Shown here piece by piece: positions 12,846-20,716 of a stretch of DNA of 28,593 nucleotides (position 1 is the stretch's first letter; each line of letters opens with the position of its first letter). This DNA is from Methanocorpusculum sp. (GTDB taxonomy: Archaea; Halobacteriota; Methanomicrobia; Methanomicrobiales; Methanocorpusculaceae). The DNA lies in the NCBI GenBank assembly GCA_029987235.1, contig DALTWF010000024.1, forward strand, positions 1 through 28,593, read 5' to 3'. A model generated the notes under the pieces. It ran no database searches, was not told the DNA's origin, and saw only the letters and a list, made by a program, of their open reading frames with translations. Made by a program: the position numbers and the translations under genes.

Positions 12846-13652
12846 ATGAGACAAATTGCACTGTATGGAAAAGGAGGAATAGGCAAATCCACCACCTCAG
12901 CCAATTTGTCCGCCGCATTCTCTCAGAAAGGACTGTCAGTGATGCAGATCGGCTGCGACCCTAAACACGACAGTACCAGAATGCTCATGCACGGCCGCTG
13001 GATTCCGACCATCCTTGAGCAGATGTATGCAGGAAAAGACCTTACAACATCTGATGTTATTTACGAAGGATTCGGCGGCGTCCGCTGCGTTGAAGCAGGA
13101 GGTCCCGAGCCCGGAATCGGCTGCGCAGGCCGCGGCATTATCGCAACTTTCCAGACCTTAGAGAAACTGAACTCGCTTTACGGGGATATAATAATCTATG
13201 ATGTTTTGGGCGACGTTGTATGCGGCGGGTTTGCGATGCCGATGCGCGACGGGTATGCAGAAGAGGTATATCTGGTCACAAGCGGTGAACTGATGAGTCT
13301 GTATGCCGCAAACAATATCTGTAAGGCAATCGCGCGGCTTTCTGCCCGCAGCGCTGCAAAATGCAAACTCGGAGGCGTTATCTGCAATGCGAAAAACCTT
13401 GACCGCGAGTATGAACTCGTAAACGAGTTTGCCGCCCGCATCGGCTCACACCTCATCTGCTGCATTCCTCGGAGCAATGAGGTAAGGGCGGCAGAAGTCA
13501 ACCGTATGACAGTAATCGAACATGCGCCTGATTCTGAGCAGGCTGCGGTGTACCGCTCGTGTGCTGATGCAATCCTGAACAATACGGAGTTTGTTATTCC
13601 CAAACCCCTGGACCTTGAAGAACTTGAAGACCTTGCAAGAAAATACCTCTGA
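12846..13652 (+). CDS. NifH-like ATPase / reductase component
   Basis: 268 residues, iron-protein family. P-loop GKGGIGKST (about 8-16); C93 in GIGCAGRGI and C126 in DVVCGGFAMP are the two ligands that in the dimer hold one [4Fe-4S] cluster; R96 matches the arginine that is ADP-ribosylated in nitrogenase NifH. It should be an ATP-driven electron donor to the next two gene products. The C-terminal half is diverged from true NifH. CfbC (coenzyme F430 synthesis) is the nearest functional alternative, but the partners here do not look like CfbD. The next reading frame overlaps its 3' end. Confidence 0.93.
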   Translation: MRQIALYGKGGIGKSTTSANLSAAFSQKGLSVMQIGCDPKHDSTRMLMHGRWIPTILEQMYAGKDLTTSDVIYEGFGGVRCVEAGGPEPGIGCAGRGIIATFQTLEKLNSLYGDIIIYDVLGDVVCGGFAMPMRDGYAEEVYLVTSGELMSLYAANNICKAIARLSARSAAKCKLGGVICNAKNLDREYELVNEFAARIGSHLICCIPRSNEVRAAEVNRMTVIEHAPDSEQAAVYRSCADAILNNTEFVIPKPLDLEELEDLARKYL

Positions 13653-14709
13653 ATCCAAATTCGACGGGGCACTTTCGATATCCTCGTCTGTTTCCGGCTG
13701 TACTCTCGGAGGGGCGCTTTCGGTATCGTCGTTTATTCCCAACGCGGTCACCGTGATTCATGCGCCGTCGGGTTGTGCGCATCAGACGTTTTCCATGCTG
13801 CATGCGATGATGAATGATTCAGGGATTTGTGCCGTGCCGCAGATTGTTGTCTCCAATATTTCAGACAGGGAGGTGATTTTCGGAGGTGAGCGGGCGCTTT
13901 GTGCTGCATTGGACACGGCAGCAGCAAAAAATCCTGACCTGATTGTAATGGTTACTTCCTGTGTGCCGGAGACAATTGGTGATGATTGTGCAACGGTCTG
14001 CGCAAATCATTTTGCATCGGAAAAAATCATCTACATTCCGACATCGGGTTTTCTCGGGGGCTCGTCTATGGGCGGCGAAAATGCTGTGTTAAAGGGAATT
14101 GCAGAGATTGCAGCACCGGCGCCTGTAAAGACGGGTACAGTGTGTCTGATTGGCGAAAAAAATCTGGAGACTGAGGCGGAGGAAAATTATGCCGAGATTG
14201 TACGGCTGCTGTCCCTCCTGAAACTTTCTGTTATTGTCAGATTCTGCCGTAATGAGCCGGTATCTGCATTAAAAACCATAGGGGCGGCTGAGTGTTTTAT
14301 CGCCCGTGATGAGCGGGTAATTCCGGCAGCCGAATTCATTTCAAAGAAATTCGGCCGCCCTCTGGTGCGGGATTTTCCGCGGGGTCTCGGCGGCTGTATG
14401 AAATTTCTGAAAGAGGTCGGGGCGGCCTGCGGACTTGATGCAGAAACAATCGCTACCGCCCTTGATGCGGAACGCGACTATCAGAAGGCCGCCCTTCTGC
14501 CTTTTGTCCCGCTTGCCGGAAAACGGATTTTTCTCGGAGCAGAGCCGTTTGCGGGTACGTTTGCTGTTGCCCGCGAGGCGATGCAGATTCTCGGTATCGC
14601 CGAGTCAGATTCGGGAATTTTGGTCAAACTGCCGTTTTATCTGCCGGTCGGCTGTGCAGGGACGGTAAAAATGCTGAATCTCTGGAAACGGGAGGTTTTG
14701 TATGGATAA
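13591..14709 (+). CDS. NifD-like nitrogenase component 1 family protein
   Basis: Up to 372 residues; only TTG codons are available as starts (13591, 13615, 13624, 13633), all inside the end of the NifH-like gene, so the true start is uncertain and translation is probably coupled. C37 (SGC), C62 (HAPSGCAH) and C124 (TSCVPETIGDD) repeat the order and spacing of the three P-cluster cysteines of NifD (62, 88, 154). C235 (AAECFIARD), followed by a 'FGRPLVRDFPRGLGG' segment, falls where NifD has Cys275, the cofactor ligand. The NifD His442 region (PVGCAGTVKMLNLW) has no histidine but a cysteine. Much shorter than NifD. A cofactor-bearing reductase of unknown substrate is likely. Residue matches are by hand alignment. 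Confidence 0.88.
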   Translation: MLFPNPWTLKNLKTLQENTSESKFDGALSISSSVSGCTLGGALSVSSFIPNAVTVIHAPSGCAHQTFSMLHAMMNDSGICAVPQIVVSNISDREVIFGGERALCAALDTAAAKNPDLIVMVTSCVPETIGDDCATVCANHFASEKIIYIPTSGFLGGSSMGGENAVLKGIAEIAAPAPVKTGTVCLIGEKNLETEAEENYAEIVRLLSLLKLSVIVRFCRNEPVSALKTIGAAECFIARDERVIPAAEFISKKFGRPLVRDFPRGLGGCMKFLKEVGAACGLDAETIATALDAERDYQKAALLPFVPLAGKRIFLGAEPFAGTFAVAREAMQILGIAESDSGILVKLPFYLPVGCAGTVKMLNLWKREVLYG

Positions 14710-15784
14710 TCCCGGGTGCAATCCAGTCTGGCCTTGCGCAATGACTGGGGCATGTTCCGTATTATGCGGATTTAAGGGGCTTTCGGTCATTATTCACGGA
14801 TCTTCCGGCTGCTATTTCTATCCGAAATCAATTCTGAAAGTGCCGCTGTATTCGAGTTTCCTTTCCGAATCGGATATTGTAATGGGCAGCGTTGAGCGGC
14901 TGCATAAAGTCGCAGCCCAGGTCCCGCAAAACGGGGGGATTGCGGTTGTAAACACCTGTGTTCCTGCTCTGACGGGTGAAGACCTTGCTTCTGCCGTTCC
15001 CAATGGTGCAGTATTTGTAGATGCGCCCGGATTTTGCGGCAATCTTGAGGCAGGCATGAAAAAAGCGTATGATGCGCTTTGTATAAAAGAAACCGGGCGC
15101 CCCGGGGTAAATATTGACGGCATTTCGGGATTCGACCCGTTTTCAAAGGGAAATTACTACGAATCCCGGCGGATTTTAGCTGAATCCGGTATTCCGGTTG
15201 CATTAACTCTTGCACGCGATACCTGGAACAATCTGCAAAAAGGCGCTGCGGCGCTCACGGTTTCGACAAATCCCGGTTTTTCCTCAGGAATCGGAAAACA
15301 ACTTGGTTCTCTGCTCTTTTTAGAGCTTCGCAAGACCCTTTCCGCGCTTTGCGATGCGTTTCCAGACTCCTCTGCAGATACGGTTCTATCCGAGTGGAAA
15401 GCCGCCGATGAGCAGATGTTTTACTATGCAGACAAATTCCTGCGCAAATACAACCCGCCGCGGGTTTTTGCCGCAGGTCCCGACTCATACGTTTCGTTTG
15501 CAAAATCCATAATGCAGCGCTATTTTGGTGCGGATGTTGTGGAAATGCCGCGTTCTTCTGTCACCGACCTGGAAACAATTACATCCGCGATTTGCGAATG
15601 CGAACCGGAACTTGTCATCGGCTCCACGTTTGAAGCAAATGCAGCGCCTGATGCGGCATTTTTCGGCATAACTGTTCCCGACAGAAGCCGGGTTTCTTTT
15701 GCAGGCAGGTCGCTTTGCGGAACGGAAGGCGCCTGTTTCTTCATTGAAGGCGTACTTAATGCAATGATTGACAGGCAGAAATAA
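14702..15784 (+). CDS. NifK/NifE-like nitrogenase component 1 family protein
   Basis: 360 residues, overlapping the previous gene by 8 nt, with GGGAGG before its ATG. Near the N terminus WPCAMTGACSVL (C12) matches the CxxxGA signature of NifK/NifE/BchB-type subunits; C37 (HGSSGCYFYP) and C86 (NTCVPALTGED) complete three candidate cluster ligands. Three more cysteines lie close by (C6, C18, C22). With the NifD-like protein it should form a heterodimer or tetramer that receives electrons from the NifH-like protein. Unequal subunits argue against CfbD, which is a single homodimeric component, and against an assembly scaffold alone since no nif structural genes are seen. Substrate unknown. Confidence 0.87.
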   Translation: MDNPGCNPVWPCAMTGACSVLCGFKGLSVIIHGSSGCYFYPKSILKVPLYSSFLSESDIVMGSVERLHKVAAQVPQNGGIAVVNTCVPALTGEDLASAVPNGAVFVDAPGFCGNLEAGMKKAYDALCIKETGRPGVNIDGISGFDPFSKGNYYESRRILAESGIPVALTLARDTWNNLQKGAAALTVSTNPGFSSGIGKQLGSLLFLELRKTLSALCDAFPDSSADTVLSEWKAADEQMFYYADKFLRKYNPPRVFAAGPDSYVSFAKSIMQRYFGADVVEMPRSSVTDLETITSAICECEPELVIGSTFEANAAPDAAFFGITVPDRSRVSFAGRSLCGTEGACFFIEGVLNAMIDRQK

Positions 15785-15794
15785 AAAAGAATGG

Positions 15795-16214
15795 TTATTG
15801 AATAATTGTGATTTTTGCCTTCTCTTCTTCAGAAAGGTTAGCGTATTCTTCTTCAGTGAGTTCATACGTGTTTGTCTTTGGTTTTGCAATATCGAAATTG
15901 CCGAATAAATCATTGAAACTCTGAGCATCTCCTGCAGAACTTTTGTGTGAGTAAGCGCCTGCAGCAGAGGTTTCAACATCCGCGCCTCCAGACGTGGTAC
16001 CCTTCGATTTTGCAAAATCTGAATCCCCGAATAAATCATTGAAACTCTGGGCGTCTCCGGCAGCACTTTCATGTGAAGCAGAGGCTGCAGCAGCCGTATT
16101 TTCAACGACAGGGCCGTTGGATGGTATGGTGGTTTCAACTGACGATGTACAGCCTGCGCAAAAGATTACACCTGCAAGAAGAAGTAACGTGAGGAAAATC
16201 AGTACTTTTTTCAT
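15795..16214 (-). CDS. Secreted lipoprotein with an internal repeat
   Basis: 139 residues. Signal peptide of about 21 residues with a lipobox-like FCAGC (C22), so probably anchored to the outer face of the membrane. The mature part contains two copies of a roughly 26-residue unit, SHESAAGDAQSFNDLFGDSD... (about 47-72) and SHKSSAGDAQSFNDLFGNFD... (about 89-114), each preceded by a similar ENTAAAASA / ETSAAGAYS stretch, also similar at DNA level (CCGAATAAATCATTGAAACT twice). It ends with an acidic LTEEEYANLSEEEKAKI helix. Function unknown. It is divergent from the cupin gene and convergent with the nitrogenase-like operon. Confidence 0.85.
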   Translation of the reverse strand: MKKVLIFLTLLLLAGVIFCAGCTSSVETTIPSNGPVVENTAAAASASHESAAGDAQSFNDLFGDSDFAKSKGTTSGGADVETSAAGAYSHKSSAGDAQSFNDLFGNFDIAKPKTNTYELTEEEYANLSEEEKAKITIIQ

Positions 16215-16300
16215 AAGATAGTATTCTTCTTTGAATAACTTAAATGCTGGTATTGCACATTAACCCCAATATTTTTCTCCTGCGGCACCAATAATAAACT

Positions 16301-16633
16301 ATGAATATTGATTTTACCGCAATTCCTGAAATTGACAATGAGCATTTTAAAGGCGGAGATGGACATTTTATTATCCGTCCGTTTACTGACATGCCGGGAA
16401 GAGTAATGAAAGTCAGACTTACGCCTAAGTCTTCCGTTGGAAAACATACCCATGAAACAAATTATGAAATTATCTATGTTATCTCTGGCGAAGGAAAAGC
16501 CGTTACCGGGGCCGGTGAGGACAATCTGCTTGCAGGTTGTGTTCATTACTGCCCTCCGGGAGCATCCCATTCGCTGATAAACACCGGTTCCGAAGACCTT
16601 GTTATGCTTTGTGTTCTTCCGGACACACCGTAA
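16301..16633 (+). CDS. Single-domain cupin
   Basis: 110 residues. Both cupin motifs are intact: GKHTHETNYEIIYVISGEG (about 47-65; two His and one Glu for metal) and GCVHYCPPGASHSLINTG (about 80-97; third His). Small cupins of this type bind a metal and act as isomerases, dioxygenases or ligand sensors; nothing here picks one. Independently transcribed, with no strong Shine-Dalgarno (AATAATAAACTATG). Confidence 0.9.
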   Translation: MNIDFTAIPEIDNEHFKGGDGHFIIRPFTDMPGRVMKVRLTPKSSVGKHTHETNYEIIYVISGEGKAVTGAGEDNLLAGCVHYCPPGASHSLINTGSEDLVMLCVLPDTP

Positions 16634-16699
16634 TTTTTCTGCGCGGGTTTTAATGGGTTGCGAAAACTCATAATAATCATCTGGTTTTTGTACGTTTTT

Positions 16700-16738
16700 G
16701 AAACCCAATGGGTTTCATTGACCACAAGTTATTTTAAA
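16700..16738 (+). promoter_or_regulatory. Promoter and palindromic operator of the acyl-CoA ligase operon
   Basis: GAAACCC-AAT-GGGTTTC (16700-16716) is a perfect inverted repeat with 7-bp arms, about 12 bp before an AT-rich TATA-like TTATTTTAAA (16729-16738). The ATG at 16765 has no Shine-Dalgarno, so the transcript is probably nearly leaderless. The palindrome could also terminate the cupin transcript, but no T run follows. Confidence 0.5.
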
Positions 16739-16764
16739 TCAACAGTGTAATCTGTAAGTAGAAA

Positions 16765-18438
16765 ATGACGGTGTATAAAGATCCGAGAGTAACCCACTTC
16801 GAATTCACCCCCGAAGTTACGCGATCTCTTTACAGTATGCTTGCATATGGTGCAGAACACGGAACAGCCCGTGCCGAGGCAATAGAATATTTCGGAACCC
16901 ATATCAATTACGGGGAACTCATGCAGACGGTTGACGCATTTGCTGCAGGTCTGATGCTTGAAGGCGTAAAACGCGGCGACTTTGTTACCATATATCTCCC
17001 TAACATCCCTCAGTGTATATTTGCGGTCTATGCAGTAAGCCGGCTTGGCGCAATCTGCAATCTTGTTCACCCTCTTTCAAATAAAAAGGAACTGGAATAC
17101 TGCGTCACCCTTACCGGAAGCAAATTTATCCTTGCCTTTGAAGGAAACGAAGGAAAAGCAGCAGGGCTTGGTGCAAAGGTTATCCGCTGCAGAACTCCGG
17201 AATATTTCCCCAAGACGCCGAAAGGAATTGCGATGAAGACCTATTACAACTTCTCTATCCGCAACGAGGACAAAGCGGAGTATGCAAAGGAATGGGCCGA
17301 CATCTTTGAAGCAGGACAGAAATATCTCAGACGCGGCGGAAAACTGCCGGAAGACACCGTGAAAACGGAAGACATTGCAGCCGTAATGTATACCGGAGGA
17401 ACGACCGGGGACTCAAAGGGCGTGCTTTTGTCCAATGCGGCAATAAATGCCGCAACCACCAATATGATGAACCACTGCTTTGAAGGAATCCCGCACATAG
17501 GCATGACCTTTTTGTCCATCCTGCCGGTTTTTCATGCATTCGGATTCTCACTTGTAATTCACGAGCCGCTTGCAGGCGGCATGCGCATGATTCTGCGCCC
17601 GACTTTTAATGAAAAGGAGTGTGCAAAACTCATTCTCGAAGAAGAAGTCGCAGTTGTGGCAGGTGTTCCGTCCATATTTGAACGGCTGTATCCGTTAATC
17701 AAAGACCATAACTTATCCTTTATCAGATATATTGCGGCAGGCGGAGACCGTGTTTCCCGCGACCTTGCAGAGCGGTACAACGAGATTCTGCCCACGACCA
17801 AGTTCAGACCGGGCTACGGTCTTACCGAGTCCTGCGGCTGCTGTATTTTAGGCGAAGACACCTATAAGGAACTGATTGAGGGCTGTGTCGGTCAGCCGAT
17901 GGAAAATGTCGATATCTGTGTAACAGTACCGGGTTCTACAAAACTGGTCGCAGACGGTGAGGAGGGAGAACTCTGTATCCGGTCTCCGTCTCTTATGACC
18001 GGTTACTATAAGAACGAAAAGGCAACGGCAGATGTGCTGCGCAAACATGCAGACGGGCTTGTCTGGCTGCATACTGGTGATGTTGTTTCGGTTGATGAAG
18101 ACAGGCATGTCATCTTTAAGTCGCGGTGCAAGAGAATGATTAAAGTGAACGGTTTCAATGTCTACCCGACGATGATTGAGACGGTAATGGAGCTGTGCCC
18201 GCTTATTGAAGAGGTCTGTGCGGTTGCAATGCCGTGGAAAAATGATGACCGGCGCGTGAAACTCTTTGTCACGTTAAAGGACCCCTCGATAAATCAGGAA
18301 GAGGCAAAGAAGGAAATTATGGAGTTTGCACGGGAGCATGTAAACCGGTGGAGTTGTCCCAAAGAAGTGCGTATCCTGGAAAAAATGCCTCTGACCAAGA
18401 TGAACAAGACGGATTACAAGGTGCTTGAAAACGAGTAA
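16765..18438 (+). CDS. AMP-forming acyl-CoA ligase (ANL superfamily)
   Basis: 557 residues, full length for long- or medium-chain acyl-CoA synthetases. Motifs: YTGGTTGDSKG (ATP-binding A3, about 209-219), YGLTES (A5, about 351-356), WLHTGDVV (A7, about 433-440), FKSRCKRMIKVNGFNVYPT (A8 hinge, about 450-470) and PLTKMNKTDYK near the end with the catalytic A10 lysine. It activates a carboxylic acid with ATP to the acyl adenylate and then to the CoA thioester, in the cytosol. Substrate not predictable by eye. Overlaps the patatin gene by 14 nt, so acyl-CoA formation and lipid hydrolysis are probably linked. Confidence 0.92.
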   Translation: MTVYKDPRVTHFEFTPEVTRSLYSMLAYGAEHGTARAEAIEYFGTHINYGELMQTVDAFAAGLMLEGVKRGDFVTIYLPNIPQCIFAVYAVSRLGAICNLVHPLSNKKELEYCVTLTGSKFILAFEGNEGKAAGLGAKVIRCRTPEYFPKTPKGIAMKTYYNFSIRNEDKAEYAKEWADIFEAGQKYLRRGGKLPEDTVKTEDIAAVMYTGGTTGDSKGVLLSNAAINAATTNMMNHCFEGIPHIGMTFLSILPVFHAFGFSLVIHEPLAGGMRMILRPTFNEKECAKLILEEEVAVVAGVPSIFERLYPLIKDHNLSFIRYIAAGGDRVSRDLAERYNEILPTTKFRPGYGLTESCGCCILGEDTYKELIEGCVGQPMENVDICVTVPGSTKLVADGEEGELCIRSPSLMTGYYKNEKATADVLRKHADGLVWLHTGDVVSVDEDRHVIFKSRCKRMIKVNGFNVYPTMIETVMELCPLIEEVCAVAMPWKNDDRRVKLFVTLKDPSINQEEAKKEIMEFAREHVNRWSCPKEVRILEKMPLTKMNKTDYKVLENE

Positions 18439-19300
18439 ACTGTATCAGGCGGGTCTCATTCTCGAGGGCGGGGGAATGAGGGGAGGATACACAACGGGAG
18501 TTATCGATTGTTTTCTGGACAACGGCATTGATTTCTCCTCGATTTACGCGGTGTCGTCCGGGGCCTGTCATGCAACGAGTTATATTTCGAAGCAGTACAA
18601 CCGGGCGTTTCGCATCAGTACGAATTATATTAAGGACTGGCATTACTGCAGTGTGCGCTCGCTTCTTGTTTCCGGCAATCTGTTTGGGACAAAGATGCTC
18701 TTTGACCGTCTGCATAATGAACTGGATTTATTCGATTACGATACGTTTGCGAAGTATCCGGGGAAATTTTTTGTGGTTGCGACCTGTCTTGAAACGGGCA
18801 TGCCTGAGTATTTCCCGGTGAAAATTGAAGATATGGCGCCTGGTATGCCGAAGATTAATGCCTCCAGTTCCATGCCATGGCTTGCGAAGATTGTGGAAAT
18901 TGACGGAAAGCATTATCTGGACGGGTGTGTTGCGGATTCAATTCCGCTGAAAAAATCAGAGGAAGACGGCAATCTAAAGAACGTAGCAGTACTTACACGG
19001 CCGCGTGACTACCGCAAGAAGCCGAACCGTCTTCTGTGGCTGTTTAAGATGCGGTATCACAAATATCCGGATTTCCTCTCGCAGTGTGCGTCGCGGCATT
19101 TGCGGTATAATGCGTGTCTTGAGTATGCTGCAGCGCAGGAGGCGGCGGGCCGTACGTTTGTAATTGCACCGGAAAAACCGCTTTCTATCGGTGCGGTGAC
19201 GCATTCGCGGGAGAAACTTGAGGAGCTGTATCATATTGGATATAACGATACAGCAAAGCGGATGGACAATCTCCTTTCTTTCCTCGGCAGTCAGGTGTGA
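18425..19300 (+). CDS. Patatin-like phospholipase
   Basis: 291 residues from a TTG start inside the end of the ligase gene. Patatin motifs: glycine-rich oxyanion loop LEGGGMRGGYTTGV (about 13-26), nucleophile Ser44 in AVSSGACHA (the first Gly of GxSxG is Ala), and the dyad aspartate in YLDGCVADSIP (about 164-175; DGC instead of DGG/A). Related to bacterial YjjU-type proteins. It hydrolyses acyl esters, but archaeal lipids are ethers, so the natural substrate (imported or bacterial lipids, free esters, thioesters) is open. No signal peptide. Codons are G/T-rich compared with the ligase. Confidence 0.9.
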   Translation: MKTSKLYQAGLILEGGGMRGGYTTGVIDCFLDNGIDFSSIYAVSSGACHATSYISKQYNRAFRISTNYIKDWHYCSVRSLLVSGNLFGTKMLFDRLHNELDLFDYDTFAKYPGKFFVVATCLETGMPEYFPVKIEDMAPGMPKINASSSMPWLAKIVEIDGKHYLDGCVADSIPLKKSEEDGNLKNVAVLTRPRDYRKKPNRLLWLFKMRYHKYPDFLSQCASRHLRYNACLEYAAAQEAAGRTFVIAPEKPLSIGAVTHSREKLEELYHIGYNDTAKRMDNLLSFLGSQV

Positions 19301-19326
19301 ATAAGCAGCCGGCTTTTTTCAACAGA

Positions 19327-19354
19327 TTTATATTCTCTTCAGATAAATTATCTG
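19327..19354 (+). promoter_or_regulatory. Carbonic anhydrase promoter with inverted repeat at the start
   Basis: TTTATATT (19327-19334) is the TATA box. CAGATAA-A-TTATCTG (19340-19354), a perfect 7-bp inverted repeat, lies just before and around the predicted transcription start. GGAG follows at 8 nt before the ATG. Confidence 0.5.
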
Positions 19355-19369
19355 TCAGGAGTGTTTACC

Positions 19370-19954
19370 ATGATTGATGAATTACTCGAAGGAAACAAAG
19401 CCTTCATAAAAGAAGACTTCGCAAAAACACCCGGGCACTACGAAGCACTTTCCAAATCCCAGCACCCGACAACTCTCTGGATTGGCTGTTCCGATTCCCG
19501 CGTTGATCCCGAGCGCATCACCAATGCAAAAGCCGGTCAGATTTTTGTCCACCGCAATATCGGAAACATTGTTCCGGCGCATGACTGCTGTTTTTCCACG
19601 ATTATTGAATATGCAATCAAACACCTTAAGGTATCTGACATTGTCATCTGCGGTCACTCAAACTGCGGTGCTTTAAACGCACTTGATGCAGAAGGCGGAA
19701 ACGATGCTTTCATTCCGCTCTGGGTTAACGGTGCACGCGAGGCAAAAACCCGTGTTGATGCAAAACTCGGGGCATGCTCAACACCTGAGGCAAAAGCACG
19801 CCGCATGCGGGAAATTGAATTTGAAAACATCCGTCTTCAGCTTGAGCATCTGAGGGGCTATCCGCTTGTTGCCGCAGCGGAGGCAAAAGGATGTATCAAA
19901 GTCCACGGTCTATTCTACAACCTTGAAACAGGCGAGCTTTCAAAAATCGCCTAA
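19370..19954 (+). CDS. Beta-class carbonic anhydrase
   Basis: 194 residues from the ATG at 19370, chosen because GGAG lies 8 nt before it; an in-frame GTG at 19361 is less likely. Zinc ligands C40 (CSDSR, with D42 and R44 as the catalytic dyad), H96 and C99 (CGHSNCGAL). Interconverts CO2 and bicarbonate in the cytosol; in a methanogen it would supply CO2 for methanogenesis and carbon fixation. Normal length. Followed by T- and A-rich sequence that serves the convergent operon end. Confidence 0.96.
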   Translation: MIDELLEGNKAFIKEDFAKTPGHYEALSKSQHPTTLWIGCSDSRVDPERITNAKAGQIFVHRNIGNIVPAHDCCFSTIIEYAIKHLKVSDIVICGHSNCGALNALDAEGGNDAFIPLWVNGAREAKTRVDAKLGACSTPEAKARRMREIEFENIRLQLEHLRGYPLVAAAEAKGCIKVHGLFYNLETGELSKIA

Positions 19955-20005
19955 TCTTTTTTCAACTGATTCCGTTACTGTTTCTGTAAAAAAAAGTAAA
20001 AAAAA
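19955..20005. terminator. Convergent T/A-rich terminator region
   Basis: TCTTTTTT after the carbonic anhydrase on the plus strand, and AAAAAAAAGTAAAAAAAATT (about 19988-20007), which is T-rich on the minus strand, after the M50 protease gene. Confidence 0.5.
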
Positions 20006-20716
20006 TTATGCGAATAATCCGAAAAGAGACTGCGGATTAATCGAAAGGGCCACAATTAAGATGGCAAGAATTAATACAACTGCAAATGCGATTGGATTCC
20101 ATTTCAGAATCTTCTTTCCGTCAAGCGGGCCTGCCGGAATCATGTTGAAGAGCGCAAGCATCGCATTAACCATTAATCCGGTGTAGCCTAGGTAGAAACA
20201 GAATCCCTGCGGAGTAAGTGACCAGATAAAACCTGTAGATGCAACTGCTGCTGTTGCTCCTCCGGTAATAATTCCGGCAATCATCAATATTATGAACGGA
20301 ATGGATAAAATCAGGTTGGAAACCGGGCCGGCAACTGAAATAATTCCGTTTTCTTTCTTCGTCATCTCGCGGCCTGCGGTGTTAATCAGCGTTGCTCCCG
20401 GGGCTGCAAAAACAAAACCGGTGATAACTGCGATTGCAAGAGAAACTAAAAGCATAGGTGTGCTCTTTCTGAACTCTGCCCAGTAGCCGAAGTGGATTGC
20501 TGTGTATTTGTGCGCCATTTCATGGAAGATAAACGAGACCGCAACGACAATCAGCGCGACGGCAAGATTAATCAGAATCAGTTGTACGGAAATATTTCCA
20601 ATATCCGCACCAATCCGAAGCCGTGAAAACACCAGCGTAAATGCGCAGGAAAGAGCAAGCCAGGCGATAAGCAGGTCCCGGCGCTCGAATTTGGTAATGA
20701 GTTTTAAGAAACTCAT
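20006..20716 (-). CDS. M50 / site-2 protease family membrane metalloprotease
   Basis: 236 residues, six or so membrane helices. HEMAH (H65, E66, H69) is the zinc motif in a membrane helix, and NMIPAGPLDGKKIL (D199) is the third-ligand NPxxDG-like motif. No PDZ domain. The family cleaves membrane proteins within the bilayer or is of unknown role in small archaeal forms. Its ATG follows the AcnX stop directly (TAAATG), so it is the last gene of the mevalonate-linked operon; a functional link is not obvious. Confidence 0.9.
   Translation of the reverse strand: MSFLKLITKFERRDLLIAWLALSCAFTLVFSRLRIGADIGNISVQLILINLAVALIVVAVSFIFHEMAHKYTAIHFGYWAEFRKSTPMLLVSLAIAVITGFVFAAPGATLINTAGREMTKKENGIISVAGPVSNLILSIPFIILMIAGIITGGATAAVASTGFIWSLTPQGFCFYLGYTGLMVNAMLALFNMIPAGPLDGKKILKWNPIAFAVVLILAILIVALSINPQSLFGLFA

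Noticed and set aside
12846..15784. Assignment as CfbC/CfbD (F430 synthesis) or as nitrogenase NifHDK
   Set aside because: CfbD is a single short subunit and there are two unequal ones here; true NifD/K are about 100 residues longer and keep His442. Phylogeny would be needed to settle it.
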